Below are positions 23,703 through 31,361 of a stretch of 31,933 bases of DNA, in pieces; the stretch's first letter is position 1, and every line of letters begins with the position of its first letter. A program made the position numbers and the translations under genes. Source of the DNA: Dehalococcoidia bacterium. Lineage in GTDB: Bacteria; Chloroflexota; Dehalococcoidia; UBA2979. Location of the stretch: positions 1 to 31,933 of the forward strand of contig JALOAM010000014.1 in assembly GCA_023228765.1 (NCBI GenBank), read 5' to 3'. The notes beneath the pieces are model-generated. The model ran no database searches and was not told the DNA's origin. It saw nothing but the letters and a program-made list of their open reading frames with translations.

Positions 23703-24632
23703 ATGGCGAAGCATCTCGATGGCAAAGTGGCGATCGTCACAGGCGGCGGGCGCGGCATCGGCCGCGGGATCGCCCTCGAACTCGGCCGTCAGGGCGCGAA
23801 GGTCATCGTCAACGACCTCGGCGCGACGGTCGAAGGTCAGAGCAGCGACGACTCCCCCGCGCAGGAAGTCGTGAACCAGATCCGTGCCGAGGGCGGCACC
23901 GCCGAGGCGAACTACGCCGACGTCGCGGACCATCAGCAGGCCGAGGACCTCGTGCGGCAGGCGCTCACCACGTACCAGGGCCTGGACATCCTCATCAACG
24001 TCGCGGGCATCCTGCGGGAGCGCATGATCTTCAACATGACGGAGGAGGAGTGGGACGCCGTCATCCGCGTCCACCTGAAGGGCACCTACAACACCACCCA
24101 CTTCGCCTCGATCCACTGGCGGACGGAGCGGAAGGGGGGCTACCGCCTGATCAACTTCTCGAGCACCGCCGGCATCAACGGCTCACCGGGCCAGCCCAAC
24201 TACGCCGCCGCGAAGGCCGGCCTCATCGGCTTCACGAAGTCCTGCGCGAACGCCCTCGCGCGGTACGGGGTCACCGCCAACGCCATCGCCCCCGGCGCCG
24301 CGACCCGCATGACGGACCGAGGCCTCCGCAACCGTGACGACATGCGCCAGGGCATCGCCGAGAGCGAAAACGTGGAGGGCTCCGAGCGCGACCCGGAGAA
24401 CGTGGCGCCGGGCGTGGTGTTCCTCTGCACTGACGCCGCCGAGAACATCTCCGGACGCACCGTCGGCATCTCCGGCTACCGCATCACGCTCTACAGCGAC
24501 ATGGTCCCGGAGCGTGAGATCTACGGCTCGCAACGCTGGGAGGTCGACGACCTCGTCGAGCGCCTCCCCGAGACCGTCTTCCACGGCCTCGTCCCGCCCT
24601 CCGGCGACCGACCCATGGGCGGCGGCGCCTGA
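23703..24632 (+). CDS. Short-chain dehydrogenase/reductase, MFE-2 (hydroxyacyl-CoA dehydrogenase)-like
   Basis: 309 residues. Seen: the NAD(P) site TGGGRGIG at 13-20, NDLGATVEGQSSDDSPAQEVV (36-57; this insertion after strand 2 is typical of multifunctional-enzyme type 2 dehydrogenases), NVAG at 99-102, and the catalytic Ser154, Tyr167 and Lys171 in FSSTAGINGSPGQPNYAAAKAG. Members oxidise 3-hydroxyacyl-CoA or similar alcohols. The C-terminal 50 residues (YGSQRWEVDDLVERLPETVF) are beyond the core fold. GGAGG lies 7 nt before ATG 23703. It is divergent from the PPOX group and has no operon partner on its own strand. The acyl-CoA dehydrogenase gene 1.7 kb away would suit the same type of pathway. 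Confidence 0.9.
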   Translation: MAKHLDGKVAIVTGGGRGIGRGIALELGRQGAKVIVNDLGATVEGQSSDDSPAQEVVNQIRAEGGTAEANYADVADHQQAEDLVRQALTTYQGLDILINVAGILRERMIFNMTEEEWDAVIRVHLKGTYNTTHFASIHWRTERKGGYRLINFSSTAGINGSPGQPNYAAAKAGLIGFTKSCANALARYGVTANAIAPGAATRMTDRGLRNRDDMRQGIAESENVEGSERDPENVAPGVVFLCTDAAENISGRTVGISGYRITLYSDMVPEREIYGSQRWEVDDLVERLPETVFHGLVPPSGDRPMGGGA

Positions 24633-24651
24633 CGCCCGTCGCAGCGCCGCG

Positions 24652-24991
24652 CTACTCCTCCGCGAGTAGCGCGGCCACCTCGCCGCGGAGCCGACCAAGG
24701 TCCAAGCGCAGCGTGTCCCAGACGAGATGCGGATCTACTTCGGCATAACCATGCACGAGGATGTTCCGCAGCCCGATGATCCTGGCGTAGTCCGTAATGC
24801 CTGCAGCGAGCTGGGGAGCGATGTCAGCGATCCGCTTGATCGCTCGCCGACGATGACTAGTTGCCACGCTACTGCTGACTGCGTCAAGACATCACTGACG
24901 TAGTCAGTTTGGCTCTTCCCCGAAAGGACTCATCGATCAGGGCCGTTGCATCCGCGACCTGCTCGAGGTGGAGGCGAGGGTCAGGCGGCAT
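24652..24991 (-). pseudogene. hepT: HepT-like toxin gene (DUF86 RNase fold) with two frameshifts
   Basis: ATG 24989-24991 overlaps the end of mntA by 11 bases. Frame 1 gives MPPDPRLHLEQVADATALID. Frame 2, entered at about 24914-24921, gives TDYVSDVLTQSAVAWQLVIV, and frame 3, entered at about 24841-24848, gives IKRIADIAPQL, then IIGLRNILVHGYAEVD. Together these are a standard HepT with the catalytic R-x4-H-x-Y motif RNILVHGY (24745-24768). Adding one base at each point turns 340 nt into 342, i.e. 113 residues, the usual length. As read, ribosomes would stop after about 35 residues, before the active site. HepT proteins are HEPN RNases neutralised by MntA. The broken toxin is either inactivated or a sequencing artefact. 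Confidence 0.8.
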
Positions 24992-25289
24992 AGAGGAGGG
25001 ATCTCGACTCCTCGACGGACACGCGGAAGAACCGGTTCTTGATCACCCGTTCGACGACGAGGTCGACCGACGCCCCGAGCAGACCTTCGAGTGCTCCCTT
25101 GAGTCCAAAGTAGCGATCCGCGTACCCGGGTGCCTCAGGCGACTCGAACTCCACGAGGAAATCGAAGTCGCTCTCCCCCGGCCGAAACGCACCCGTGGAG
25201 GCGGAACCGAACACCTCAAGTCGACGCACGCCGAAGCGGCGGCACAGGTCCGCGATCTCGTCCCGCTGCTGTTCGAGTTGCGCAATCAC
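24981..25289 (-). CDS. mntA: MntA-like nucleotidyltransferase antitoxin
   Basis: 102 residues, from GTG 25287-25289 with AGGAG 6 nt upstream. The minimal nucleotidyltransferase motif is GSASTGAFRPGESDFDFLVEF: Gly-Ser, eleven residues, then Asp-x-Asp, with a third carboxylate expected in SVDLVVE. MntA antitoxins add AMP units to a Tyr of HepT near its RNase site and so block it. The gene overlaps the HepT start by 11 bases. It looks intact, unlike its partner. It follows a larger nucleotidyltransferase gene by 39 nt on the same strand, so the three may be cotranscribed. Confidence 0.88.
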   Translation of the reverse strand: MIAQLEQQRDEIADLCRRFGVRRLEVFGSASTGAFRPGESDFDFLVEFESPEAPGYADRYFGLKGALEGLLGASVDLVVERVIKNRFFRVSVEESRSLLYAA

Positions 25290-25328
25290 GTCTGGCTCCT
25301 CGCGCGTCCGATCATAACGGAACGCAGG

Positions 25329-26198
25329 TCAGCCGAGCGCGATCGGACGTCCGAGTTCGCGCTCGTAGAACGCGCGGTAGTGCACTTCTGCGGCGTCGGG
25401 GTACGCCACGCCGCTGGCAGTGCATGCCTCACGGAAGGAGCGGAACACGAAGGCGAACATCCGCCCGTGGAAGGCAGCGAGAGCATCGAGGTCGGGCGCG
25501 CCGTCCTCGATGCCTGCGAAGGCGCGGAGCATCTCGCCCTGGAGCATTTCCAGCTCGCGGCGTCGCGACTCGGCAAGGAAGCGCGGGCGCGTGGTCAGCT
25601 CGCGGTGGAACTCGGGCGATCCGTCCGCGATGAGCATGGCAGGAACGACGAATTGCTGGAGGACCGTCGAATCGTTCCAGAGGAGCGCTGTCCAGTCGCG
25701 GCGACCAGTCATGCGCCATGGCCAGAGCGCCCCGAAGAAGAGGGTGTTCATGATGCCCTTGAGGTAAGCGGCCGCGTCGAATCTGGCCTCCGGAGCCGCG
25801 GCACGCTCCGCCTCGATGTCACCGCGGTCGAGGAGGAAGCGCGCACCGATGTCGTGCCTTCGCCGTGTCGAGGCGATCCGTGAGCGCGGCTCCACCATGA
25901 GGTCGACACGCAGCGGTCCGAACGCACTGGCAACAGCCGCGGGAAGGAGCGCTCCGCCGAGGATCGGCACCGGTACGTAGGCGATCACCTCGCCCAGCCG
26001 CCCGAGGAGTGCGTTCGCATCGTCTGCGAATGCCTGGAAGTCCTCGTCGGCGACGGCCAGATGCAGATCCACATCGGAGTAGGCGTCACCATCGCTCCGC
26101 GCGAGCGAGCCCTCCAGCCAGATCGCAAGGACGCGCGGATCGGACTCGAACTCGGCGACGGCGTCGTCGATGAACGCGACGAGGTGAGGGCTTGGCAT
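25329..26198 (-). CDS. Stand-alone nucleotidyltransferase of the Pol-beta fold, unknown substrate
   Basis: 289 residues. The active-site motif IWLEGSLARSDGDAYSDVDLHLAV (Gly-Ser...Asp-Val-Asp) lies at about 36-60, and a third carboxylate is likely in LRVDLMVE. A helical C-terminal half follows (WPWRMTGRRDWTALL, FHGRMFAFVFRSFREAC), a layout like lincosamide or aminoglycoside nucleotidyltransferases, though resistance cannot be claimed. ATG 26196-26198 has GGAGG 7 nt upstream. A palindrome at 26215-26228 lies just before that site. Base composition is slightly less GC-rich than core genes around it, as with the MntA/HepT pair, which may indicate acquired DNA. Confidence 0.8.
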   Translation of the reverse strand: MPSPHLVAFIDDAVAEFESDPRVLAIWLEGSLARSDGDAYSDVDLHLAVADEDFQAFADDANALLGRLGEVIAYVPVPILGGALLPAAVASAFGPLRVDLMVEPRSRIASTRRRHDIGARFLLDRGDIEAERAAAPEARFDAAAYLKGIMNTLFFGALWPWRMTGRRDWTALLWNDSTVLQQFVVPAMLIADGSPEFHRELTTRPRFLAESRRRELEMLQGEMLRAFAGIEDGAPDLDALAAFHGRMFAFVFRSFREACTASGVAYPDAAEVHYRAFYERELGRPIALG

Positions 26199-26214
26199 CC
26201 TCCGACCTCCATTT

Positions 26215-26228
26215 GTGACATGTGTCAC
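26215..26228. promoter_or_regulatory. Candidate operator palindrome
   Basis: GTGACA-TG-TGTCAC, two perfect six-base arms around two bases, 16 nt upstream of the ATG of the nucleotidyltransferase gene. The position fits a repressor or autoregulator site controlling the nucleotidyltransferase-mntA-hepT group. No second copy was seen in the window. Confidence 0.45.
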
Positions 26229-26323
26229 GAAGCGTAGCGGTCGAGGTCAACCACGCTTGCACAGGAAACGAACAGGCCGGGCAGCCGCCTGCCTTGCGAC
26301 ATGCTCCGCAACTACTCCGCCCC

Positions 26324-27577
26324 CTACCCCCGAGGCAGCCCGAGCCCACGGGTGGCGATCACGTTGCGCTGGATCTCGGAAGAGCCCGAGAAGATCGTGT
26401 GTGCCGCCGAGCCGACGTAGTCGCGCTGGAAGAAGGCCTGCATCGGCGCGTCGGCGCGGGACCAGATGCCGCCGTACAGCCCAAGGGTCTTCGTGCCGGT
26501 ACGGGCGAGCGCTTGGTGGACCTCGGAGCCGAAGAGCTTGTTCACGGACGCTTCGTAGTTGGGGATCTCGTCGCGCGCCTGGATCGAGGCGGTGCGGAGC
26601 GCGAAGTTCTTGAGGATGTCCGTCTCGATGTAGCGATCCGCCATCTCCAGGCGGGTCGCGGCGTGCCAGTCCGTGCGGACGGCCCCACTCTGACATGAAG
26701 GAGAGGCCTCGTGGCCGCGGACGTACTCGATGAGGTCTTCGAGCGCCTTGCGGTAGCCGACCGCTCCGCCGATGCCGGAGCGTTCGAAGTCGAGCATCGC
26801 CATCGCTACATACCAGCCGCGATTCTCGTCGCCGACGCGCTGGCGGACAGGCACGCGGACGTCCTCGAAGAAGGTCTCGTTGAACGGCTTCTGGTCCGTC
26901 ATGTCGACGATCGGACGGACGCTGATGCCCTTCGTGTCGGTGTCAAACACGAGGAAGGTGATACCTCGGTGCTTCGTCTCCGCGTCGGGGTTGGTGCGCA
27001 CGATGGCGCACATCCAGTCGGCGTGCTGCGCGCCGGAGGTCCAGATCTTCTGCCCGTTGAGGACGTACTCGTCATCCTCGCGAGTGGCGCGCATCTGGAG
27101 GGCGGCAAGGTCCGAGCCGGCGGCTGGCTCGGAGAAGCCCTGTGCCCAGGCAATCTCGCCGCTCAGGATCCTCGGGAGGTGCTCCTGCTGCTGCTCCTCG
27201 GTGCCGTACGCGATCAGCGTGGGCCCCACGAGCGAGACGCCGATGCCACCCACCATGGGGACGCGGGCGTCCGCCATCTCCTCGTTGAAGATGAACTGTT
27301 CGAGGACCCCGAGGCCGGCGCCGCCGTACTGCTTCGGCCAGTGAGGGGCGACCCAGCCACGCTCCGCGAGGGCGGCGGCCCACTCGGTCGCGGCCTCGCG
27401 TCGTTCGGGATCGTCGGAGCGACGGTCGGCGGGCCAGTTGTAGCCGGGGATGTCCTCCGGCTCCACGCTCTGCTCGGACTCGAGGTCGGGACGGTAGGAC
27501 TCCGGAAAGCGCTCCTTGATAAAGGTGCGCACATCCTCGCGGAACGCCGCCTGCTCCGGCGTGTCTGCCCAGTCCAT
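26324..27577 (-). CDS. Acyl-CoA dehydrogenase
   Basis: 417 residues. Three-part ACAD fold: N-terminal helices (MDWADTPEQAAFREDVRTFI, APHWPKQYGGAGLG), the middle beta domain with the FAD contacts WAQGFSEPAAGSDLAAL and LNGQKIWTSGAQHADW, and the C-terminal helical bundle ending GSAAHTIFSGSSEIQRNVIATRGLGLPR. It should oxidise an acyl-CoA at the alpha-beta bond and pass electrons to ETF. The preferred chain cannot be told, and the catalytic Glu was not assigned. ATG 27575-27577 has GGAGG 5 nt upstream; another ATG lies 12 nt earlier. The FMN reductase gene lies upstream on the same strand with a gap of 136 nt. Confidence 0.93.
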   Translation of the reverse strand: MDWADTPEQAAFREDVRTFIKERFPESYRPDLESEQSVEPEDIPGYNWPADRRSDDPERREAATEWAAALAERGWVAPHWPKQYGGAGLGVLEQFIFNEEMADARVPMVGGIGVSLVGPTLIAYGTEEQQQEHLPRILSGEIAWAQGFSEPAAGSDLAALQMRATREDDEYVLNGQKIWTSGAQHADWMCAIVRTNPDAETKHRGITFLVFDTDTKGISVRPIVDMTDQKPFNETFFEDVRVPVRQRVGDENRGWYVAMAMLDFERSGIGGAVGYRKALEDLIEYVRGHEASPSCQSGAVRTDWHAATRLEMADRYIETDILKNFALRTASIQARDEIPNYEASVNKLFGSEVHQALARTGTKTLGLYGGIWSRADAPMQAFFQRDYVGSAAHTIFSGSSEIQRNVIATRGLGLPRG

Positions 27578-27713
27578 CCCGGCCTCCATCCGTACGCGCT
27601 CGACCCGCCCTCGCGTCGAACTCGAAGCGCGCGAGGCGGAGCCGTTGCGGGTGGTCTTGTCCTCACCCTACCGCATGCGGGCGAACCGACCGATCGCGCG
27701 CGTCGACCAGCCG

Positions 27714-28283
27714 CTAGCGCACCGGCTCACGCGCCCAGCGCCGCACGAAGACCGCGAACCGATCGAGGAGGTCGCGGACGAAGTCCTCAGTGGCCTCGTC
27801 CGTCAGCCGGCCGCCGTCGTCGAAGGCCTTGCTCGCGTTGGCGACGAGCACCTCCGGCCCCGGCAGGACCGGCGACTTCGTGAAGACGAACGAGTCCCGC
27901 AGCGCGAGCTGCGCACGAGCCGTGCCGACGAAGCTCCCGCTGGCGCCCATCAGGGCGACCGGGAGGTCCGCGAGCGGCGACTCACGCGGCGGGCGCGAGG
28001 CCCAGTCGATCGCGTTCTTCAAGACCCCCGGCACGCCGTAGTTGTACTCGGGCGTCACAATCAGGAGCCCGTCCGCATCGGCGAGTCCGCGCTTCAGTAC
28101 GGCGGCGGACTGCGGGTAGCTGTCCCGCTCGACATCTTCGTTATAGAGCGGCAGATCGCCGATCTCGAGGACCGTGAAGGCCATGCCGTCCGGCGCGAGG
28201 CGAATCGCCTCGTGCAGCAGCATCCGGTTGTAGGAGCCGGACCGCAGGCTCCCCGCGATCGCGGCGATCTTCAGGTCGGTCAT
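27714..28283 (-). CDS. NADPH-dependent FMN reductase (flavodoxin fold)
   Basis: 189 residues. The FMN phosphate loop is GSLRSGSYNR at 11-20, and the second FMN contact is TPEYNYGVPGVLKNAIDW at about 77-94, both diagnostic of the NADPH-dependent FMN/azo/quinone reductase family. It transfers hydride from NADPH to FMN or to quinones and similar acceptors in the cytoplasm. ATG 28281-28283 is preceded by GGGG at good spacing. The upstream gap (28284-28400) holds only a hairpin (28375-28392) at the end of the DUF4157 gene. Confidence 0.9.
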   Translation of the reverse strand: MTDLKIAAIAGSLRSGSYNRMLLHEAIRLAPDGMAFTVLEIGDLPLYNEDVERDSYPQSAAVLKRGLADADGLLIVTPEYNYGVPGVLKNAIDWASRPPRESPLADLPVALMGASGSFVGTARAQLALRDSFVFTKSPVLPGPEVLVANASKAFDDGGRLTDEATEDFVRDLLDRFAVFVRRWAREPVR

Positions 28284-28374
28284 GGGTGATCCCCTTTCGG
28301 CGGCACCGTGGTGCGACCGACGCTACGGGGCTTCCCATGAACAACCGGTGTTCGGACGATCGGGTGGGTTGCGG

Positions 28375-28392
28375 TTCCCTCGCAGGAGGGAA
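28375..28392 (-). terminator. Weak hairpin after the DUF4157 gene
   Basis: TTCCCTC at 28375-28381 and GAGGGAA at 28386-28392 pair around a four-base loop, 8 bases past the DUF4157 stop codon. No U-tract follows on the minus strand, so intrinsic termination is uncertain. Confidence 0.35.
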
Positions 28393-28400
28393 TCGGCCGA

Positions 28401-29288
28401 TCAGGCCTTGCGGCGGAACTTCCGCGCCGGGGCCGCGGGCGCGGCGCCCTGCTGCACCACGTGCGTGAGCTCGTGCGCGAGCAGCTCCTTGCCGCCGCGA
28501 GAGCCGGCGTTGAGGCCGCCCTGCCCGACGAAGATGTCGCTGCCCGTGGTGAACGCGCGCGCGGAGAGGCGGCTGTTCAGGTCGCTCGCCTCGGCGCCCT
28601 GGTGGACACGCACGCCGGAGAAGTCGGCGCCGAAGTGGCCCTCCATCTCACGACGGACGTCCGGGGCGAGGGCGGAACCACCGCCGCGGGCGCTCTCCAC
28701 CATGCCGCTGGTCTCCGCCGAGACGGAGCCGCCGTCCATGCCGACCTCGGGCGCGGCGTCACGGTCGAGGCGGCTCATCTGGAGCTCGTCCTCGTCCGCC
28801 GCGCGGTCGAGGCGCTTCATCTGGAGTTCTTCTTCCTCGGCGGCACGCTGCACGTGCTTCGCCTGGAGTTCTTCCTCCTCGAGGCCGGCTCGCTGGACGT
28901 GCTTGGCCTGCAGCGCTTCTTCCTCCTCGGCGACGCGGTCGAGGCGCTTCATCTGCAGCTCCTCGCCCTCCTCCTCGGGGGCTTCCTGGCGCTGGAGGTG
29001 GCTCGCCTGGAGCTCTTCCTCCTCGGCGGCGCGCTGGGCCGGGCCGGCGGCGACGATCTCGCGGGCGACGGCGTCCGCCTCCACCTCGTGCGAGTCGCCC
29101 GCGGCGCCCACCTCCATCGACCGCTGGAGGGCGGTCCGGGCCGCGCGGTTACCGGCGACCGTCTGCACGCCGAGGACATCCGCCGCGCGCATCGCCCTCA
29201 GCGAGAGCGCATGCGACGAGGCTGGCGCAGACGTGTGTTTCGCCTGCGAAGCATGGGTGGACTGCTGCGCTCGAATACGACGATTCAT
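28401..29288 (-). CDS. DUF4157 (eCIS-core) protein with acidic repeats
   Basis: 295 residues. The N-terminal 85 residues are basic then Ala-rich. Residues about 87-177 hold six repeats of 14-18 residues with the core EEEELQxKxxxR. Residues 205-282 are DUF4157: REMEGHFGADFSGVRVHQGAEA, LSARAFTTGSDIFVGQGG, LLAHELTHVVQQ with a zinc-protease-like HELTH at 272-276. DUF4157 proteins often occur in or near extracellular contractile injection system (eCIS) loci and as parts of toxins; their biochemical role is unsettled. ATG 29286-29288 has GGAGG 5 nt upstream. TTGAAC (29343-29348) and CATATT (29321-29326), 16 bases apart, may be its promoter. It is divergent from the adaptor-like gene. Confidence 0.88.
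   Translation of the reverse strand: MNRRIRAQQSTHASQAKHTSAPASSHALSLRAMRAADVLGVQTVAGNRAARTALQRSMEVGAAGDSHEVEADAVAREIVAAGPAQRAAEEEELQASHLQRQEAPEEEGEELQMKRLDRVAEEEEALQAKHVQRAGLEEEELQAKHVQRAAEEEELQMKRLDRAADEDELQMSRLDRDAAPEVGMDGGSVSAETSGMVESARGGGSALAPDVRREMEGHFGADFSGVRVHQGAEASDLNSRLSARAFTTGSDIFVGQGGLNAGSRGGKELLAHELTHVVQQGAAPAAPARKFRRKA
28761..29030 (-). repeat. Coding tandem repeat, six acidic units in the DUF4157 protein
   Basis: Units, in order, contain EEEELQASHLQR, EEGEELQMKRLDR, EEEEALQAKHVQR, EEEELQAKHVQR, EEEELQMKRLDR and DEDELQMSRLDR. Two variants alternate: KHVQR and KRLDR endings. The unit length varies from 14 to 18 residues. The pattern of an acidic run, then LQ, then a basic end suggests amphipathic helices. 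Confidence 0.85.
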
Positions 29289-29320
29289 GCCGGCCTCCGC
29301 GAACGGCGACATCGTAGCCG

Positions 29321-29348
29321 AATATGACAGCAGGCAGGGAGGGTTCAA
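29321..29348 (-). promoter_or_regulatory. Candidate promoter for the DUF4157 gene
   Basis: On the minus strand: -35-like TTGAAC (29343-29348), 16-base spacer, -10-like CATATT (29321-29326), about 33 bases before ATG 29288. The region is visibly less GC-rich than its surroundings. Confidence 0.45.
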
Positions 29349-29359
29349 AGGGGACACAT

Positions 29360-29368
29360 TGCTATGAT
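29360..29368 (+). promoter_or_regulatory. Candidate extended -10 promoter for the adaptor-like gene
   Basis: TGC-TATGAT: a TG dinucleotide one base before a near-consensus -10, as in extended -10 promoters, with no clear -35. The start of transcription would be near 29375, downstream of an in-frame ATG at 29324 and upstream of the TTG at 29417, which supports the TTG as start codon. Confidence 0.5.
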
Positions 29369-29416
29369 TCTGACGCCCCGGTTCTCTGCCGGGTTTGCGG
29401 GGAACCTCGGGGATCT

Positions 29417-31348
29417 TTGACCACCACTACCACCATCCAGGTCCACGTCGAGCCTGACCACCTCGCGCTCACGCTCGGTGAGCGTGCCTCGATCGAGGTC
29501 GAGGTCTTCAACGGTTCACCGATCGTGGACGAGTTCCGCGTCGACCTCCTCGGCCCGTGGGTGGATCCGATCCGCCCGGAGTGGGTCACCGTGCAGCCCG
29601 CCTCGCTGGCGCTGTTCCCCAACACCTCCGGCAGCGTCCTCCTGACGCTCGATGTCCCCGGCGCCAGCCAGCTCCTCGCCGGGCAGCACGTCGTCGGCAT
29701 CCGCGTCCGCTCGATGACGGAGCCGGACGCCGCGCACGTCGCTGAGGTCCCGGTCACGGTGAACTCGCAGCCATCCGTCTCGCTGCACCTGGACCCACAG
29801 ACCGCCACCGGCGGCTCCACCACGGAGGCCCGCGTCGTCGCGCGCAACCTCGGCAACGTCCCCGTCAACCTGTGGCTGCAGACCTCGGACCCCGCAAACG
29901 CGATCCAGGCCGAGCTCCTCGACCAGGAGGTGGCCCTCGCACCCGACGAGGAGGCCGTGGTCCCGATGACCCTGACGGCGCACCGACCGCTGATCGGCAC
30001 CGGCACCGCGCGCTCCTACGTCGTCACCGCGGACATCGAGGACCGCGCGGGCGAGGTGGGCGCGGAGGCGCAGCCGTTCGTGGAGCAGGTGCGGGTGGAC
30101 GGCGTGTTCCAGCAGAGCGCCCGCATCAACGGCCGCATCCTGATGGCGATCGCCGTGCTGCTCCCCGTGATCGCGATCCTCGTTGCGGCGTGGATCCTCC
30201 GTCCTCAGACGGAGCCCGAGGTGCTCTCCGGCCCGCTCACGTTCGGCATCGCCGGCGTGGTGGACCGCGTGGAGGTGCGCCCGAGCGAGTTCATCCTCGC
30301 GGGGGAACGCATCGCCTCCATGCGCGCCGTGGAGCCGGAGCTCGCGCTGCAGGAGGCACAGCTTGCCCTGCGCCGCGCGATCGTCGACCTCGAAGGCATC
30401 AAGACCCAGCACCTCGCGGACCAGGCGCAGGACGCGCTCGGCGAGGAGCAACCCGCCGACCCGGCCTTCCTCGAAGCGCTGGTGCCGGAACTCCAGACCG
30501 CCGTAGAAAGCGCGCTCGCGGTCTCCTCGACGGCGCTGACCGGCCTCACGGGCGCCCTCAACACGTACTGCGAGGGCGTCGGCGACCAGCGGCCGACGGA
30601 GTGCGACACGCAGCCGGTGCCGCTGCCCAGCGGCTTCATCTCCTCGCTGGTCGACCAGGCGGCGACGAACCCGGCGGCGCGCGACGTCGTGGACGCGAAC
30701 GCCAACTACCGCTCCTCCACCGCCACCCTCCAGACAGTGCAGACGCTCCTCCAGAGCGCGGAAGCGCAGTTCGAGGCGGCCGGCGGCGACCCCGCCGCGG
30801 TGCCCGAGGATGACCCGGGGACTGCTGCCGGCCCCGACGCGACGCCAGACCCGCTCGCCGCGGCGCAGACCGAGCAGGCAGCGACGGAGTACGAGCTCTC
30901 GCTGCTCGAGCAGCAGGCGGTGATCGCCGAGGCTCAGCTCGCATGCCGTGCCGCCCTCCAGGATGTCGGCCGCACCGTCCTCCGTGCACCCGTCGACATG
31001 CAGATCATCGAGGTCCTCGTGACGCCGGGCGCCCAGGTGGAGGCGGACGCCTCGATCGTGATCGTGGAGCGGACGGACGGGCGCATCTTCACCCCGCCCG
31101 CCGGCATCCGCGCACCGCACCCGCAGGACCTTCCGGCGGGCTCGTGCCCCGGCACGATCGAGGAACTGCGTGCCGCGGACGCGGCGACGGCGAACGCTCG
31201 CGAGGATGGTGGTGCGAGTGGCGGCAGCGGTTCGAACGCGGGCAGCGCCGAGGCCACCCCAGCCTCGACCGGAGTACCGGCGCCCGCCGACACGGGCGGC
31301 TCTCCCTCGAGCCGGCGGCTCACGCCGTCGCTGCGCTCCGTCGCCTGA
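29417..31348 (+). CDS. Ig-like/single-pass membrane/HlyD-like fusion protein, unknown role
   Basis: 643 residues from TTG 29417 (GGGG upstream); an ATG at 29324 is possible but lies before the likely promoter. Residues about 8-225 form two beta-sandwich repeats (VHVEPDHLALTLGERASIEVEVFN...; VSLHLDPQTATGGSTTEARVVARNLGNVPV), like Ig or CARDB folds. One helix spans about 241-261 (ILMAIAVLLPVIAILVAAWIL). After it come two halves of a lipoyl-like hairpin, VVDRVEVRPSEFILAGERIAS and TVLRAPVDMQIIEVLVTPGAQVEADASIVIV, flanking a coiled coil, as in HlyD-type adaptors. The tail is Ser/Gly/Ala-rich. The basic side (ARINGR) precedes the helix, which predicts that the N-terminal sandwiches are inside the cell. 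There is no signal peptide. Confidence 0.75.
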   Translation: MTTTTTIQVHVEPDHLALTLGERASIEVEVFNGSPIVDEFRVDLLGPWVDPIRPEWVTVQPASLALFPNTSGSVLLTLDVPGASQLLAGQHVVGIRVRSMTEPDAAHVAEVPVTVNSQPSVSLHLDPQTATGGSTTEARVVARNLGNVPVNLWLQTSDPANAIQAELLDQEVALAPDEEAVVPMTLTAHRPLIGTGTARSYVVTADIEDRAGEVGAEAQPFVEQVRVDGVFQQSARINGRILMAIAVLLPVIAILVAAWILRPQTEPEVLSGPLTFGIAGVVDRVEVRPSEFILAGERIASMRAVEPELALQEAQLALRRAIVDLEGIKTQHLADQAQDALGEEQPADPAFLEALVPELQTAVESALAVSSTALTGLTGALNTYCEGVGDQRPTECDTQPVPLPSGFISSLVDQAATNPAARDVVDANANYRSSTATLQTVQTLLQSAEAQFEAAGGDPAAVPEDDPGTAAGPDATPDPLAAAQTEQAATEYELSLLEQQAVIAEAQLACRAALQDVGRTVLRAPVDMQIIEVLVTPGAQVEADASIVIVERTDGRIFTPPAGIRAPHPQDLPAGSCPGTIEELRAADAATANAREDGGASGGSGSNAGSAEATPASTGVPAPADTGGSPSSRRLTPSLRSVA

Positions 31349-31361
31349 GCGGAACGGCCCC

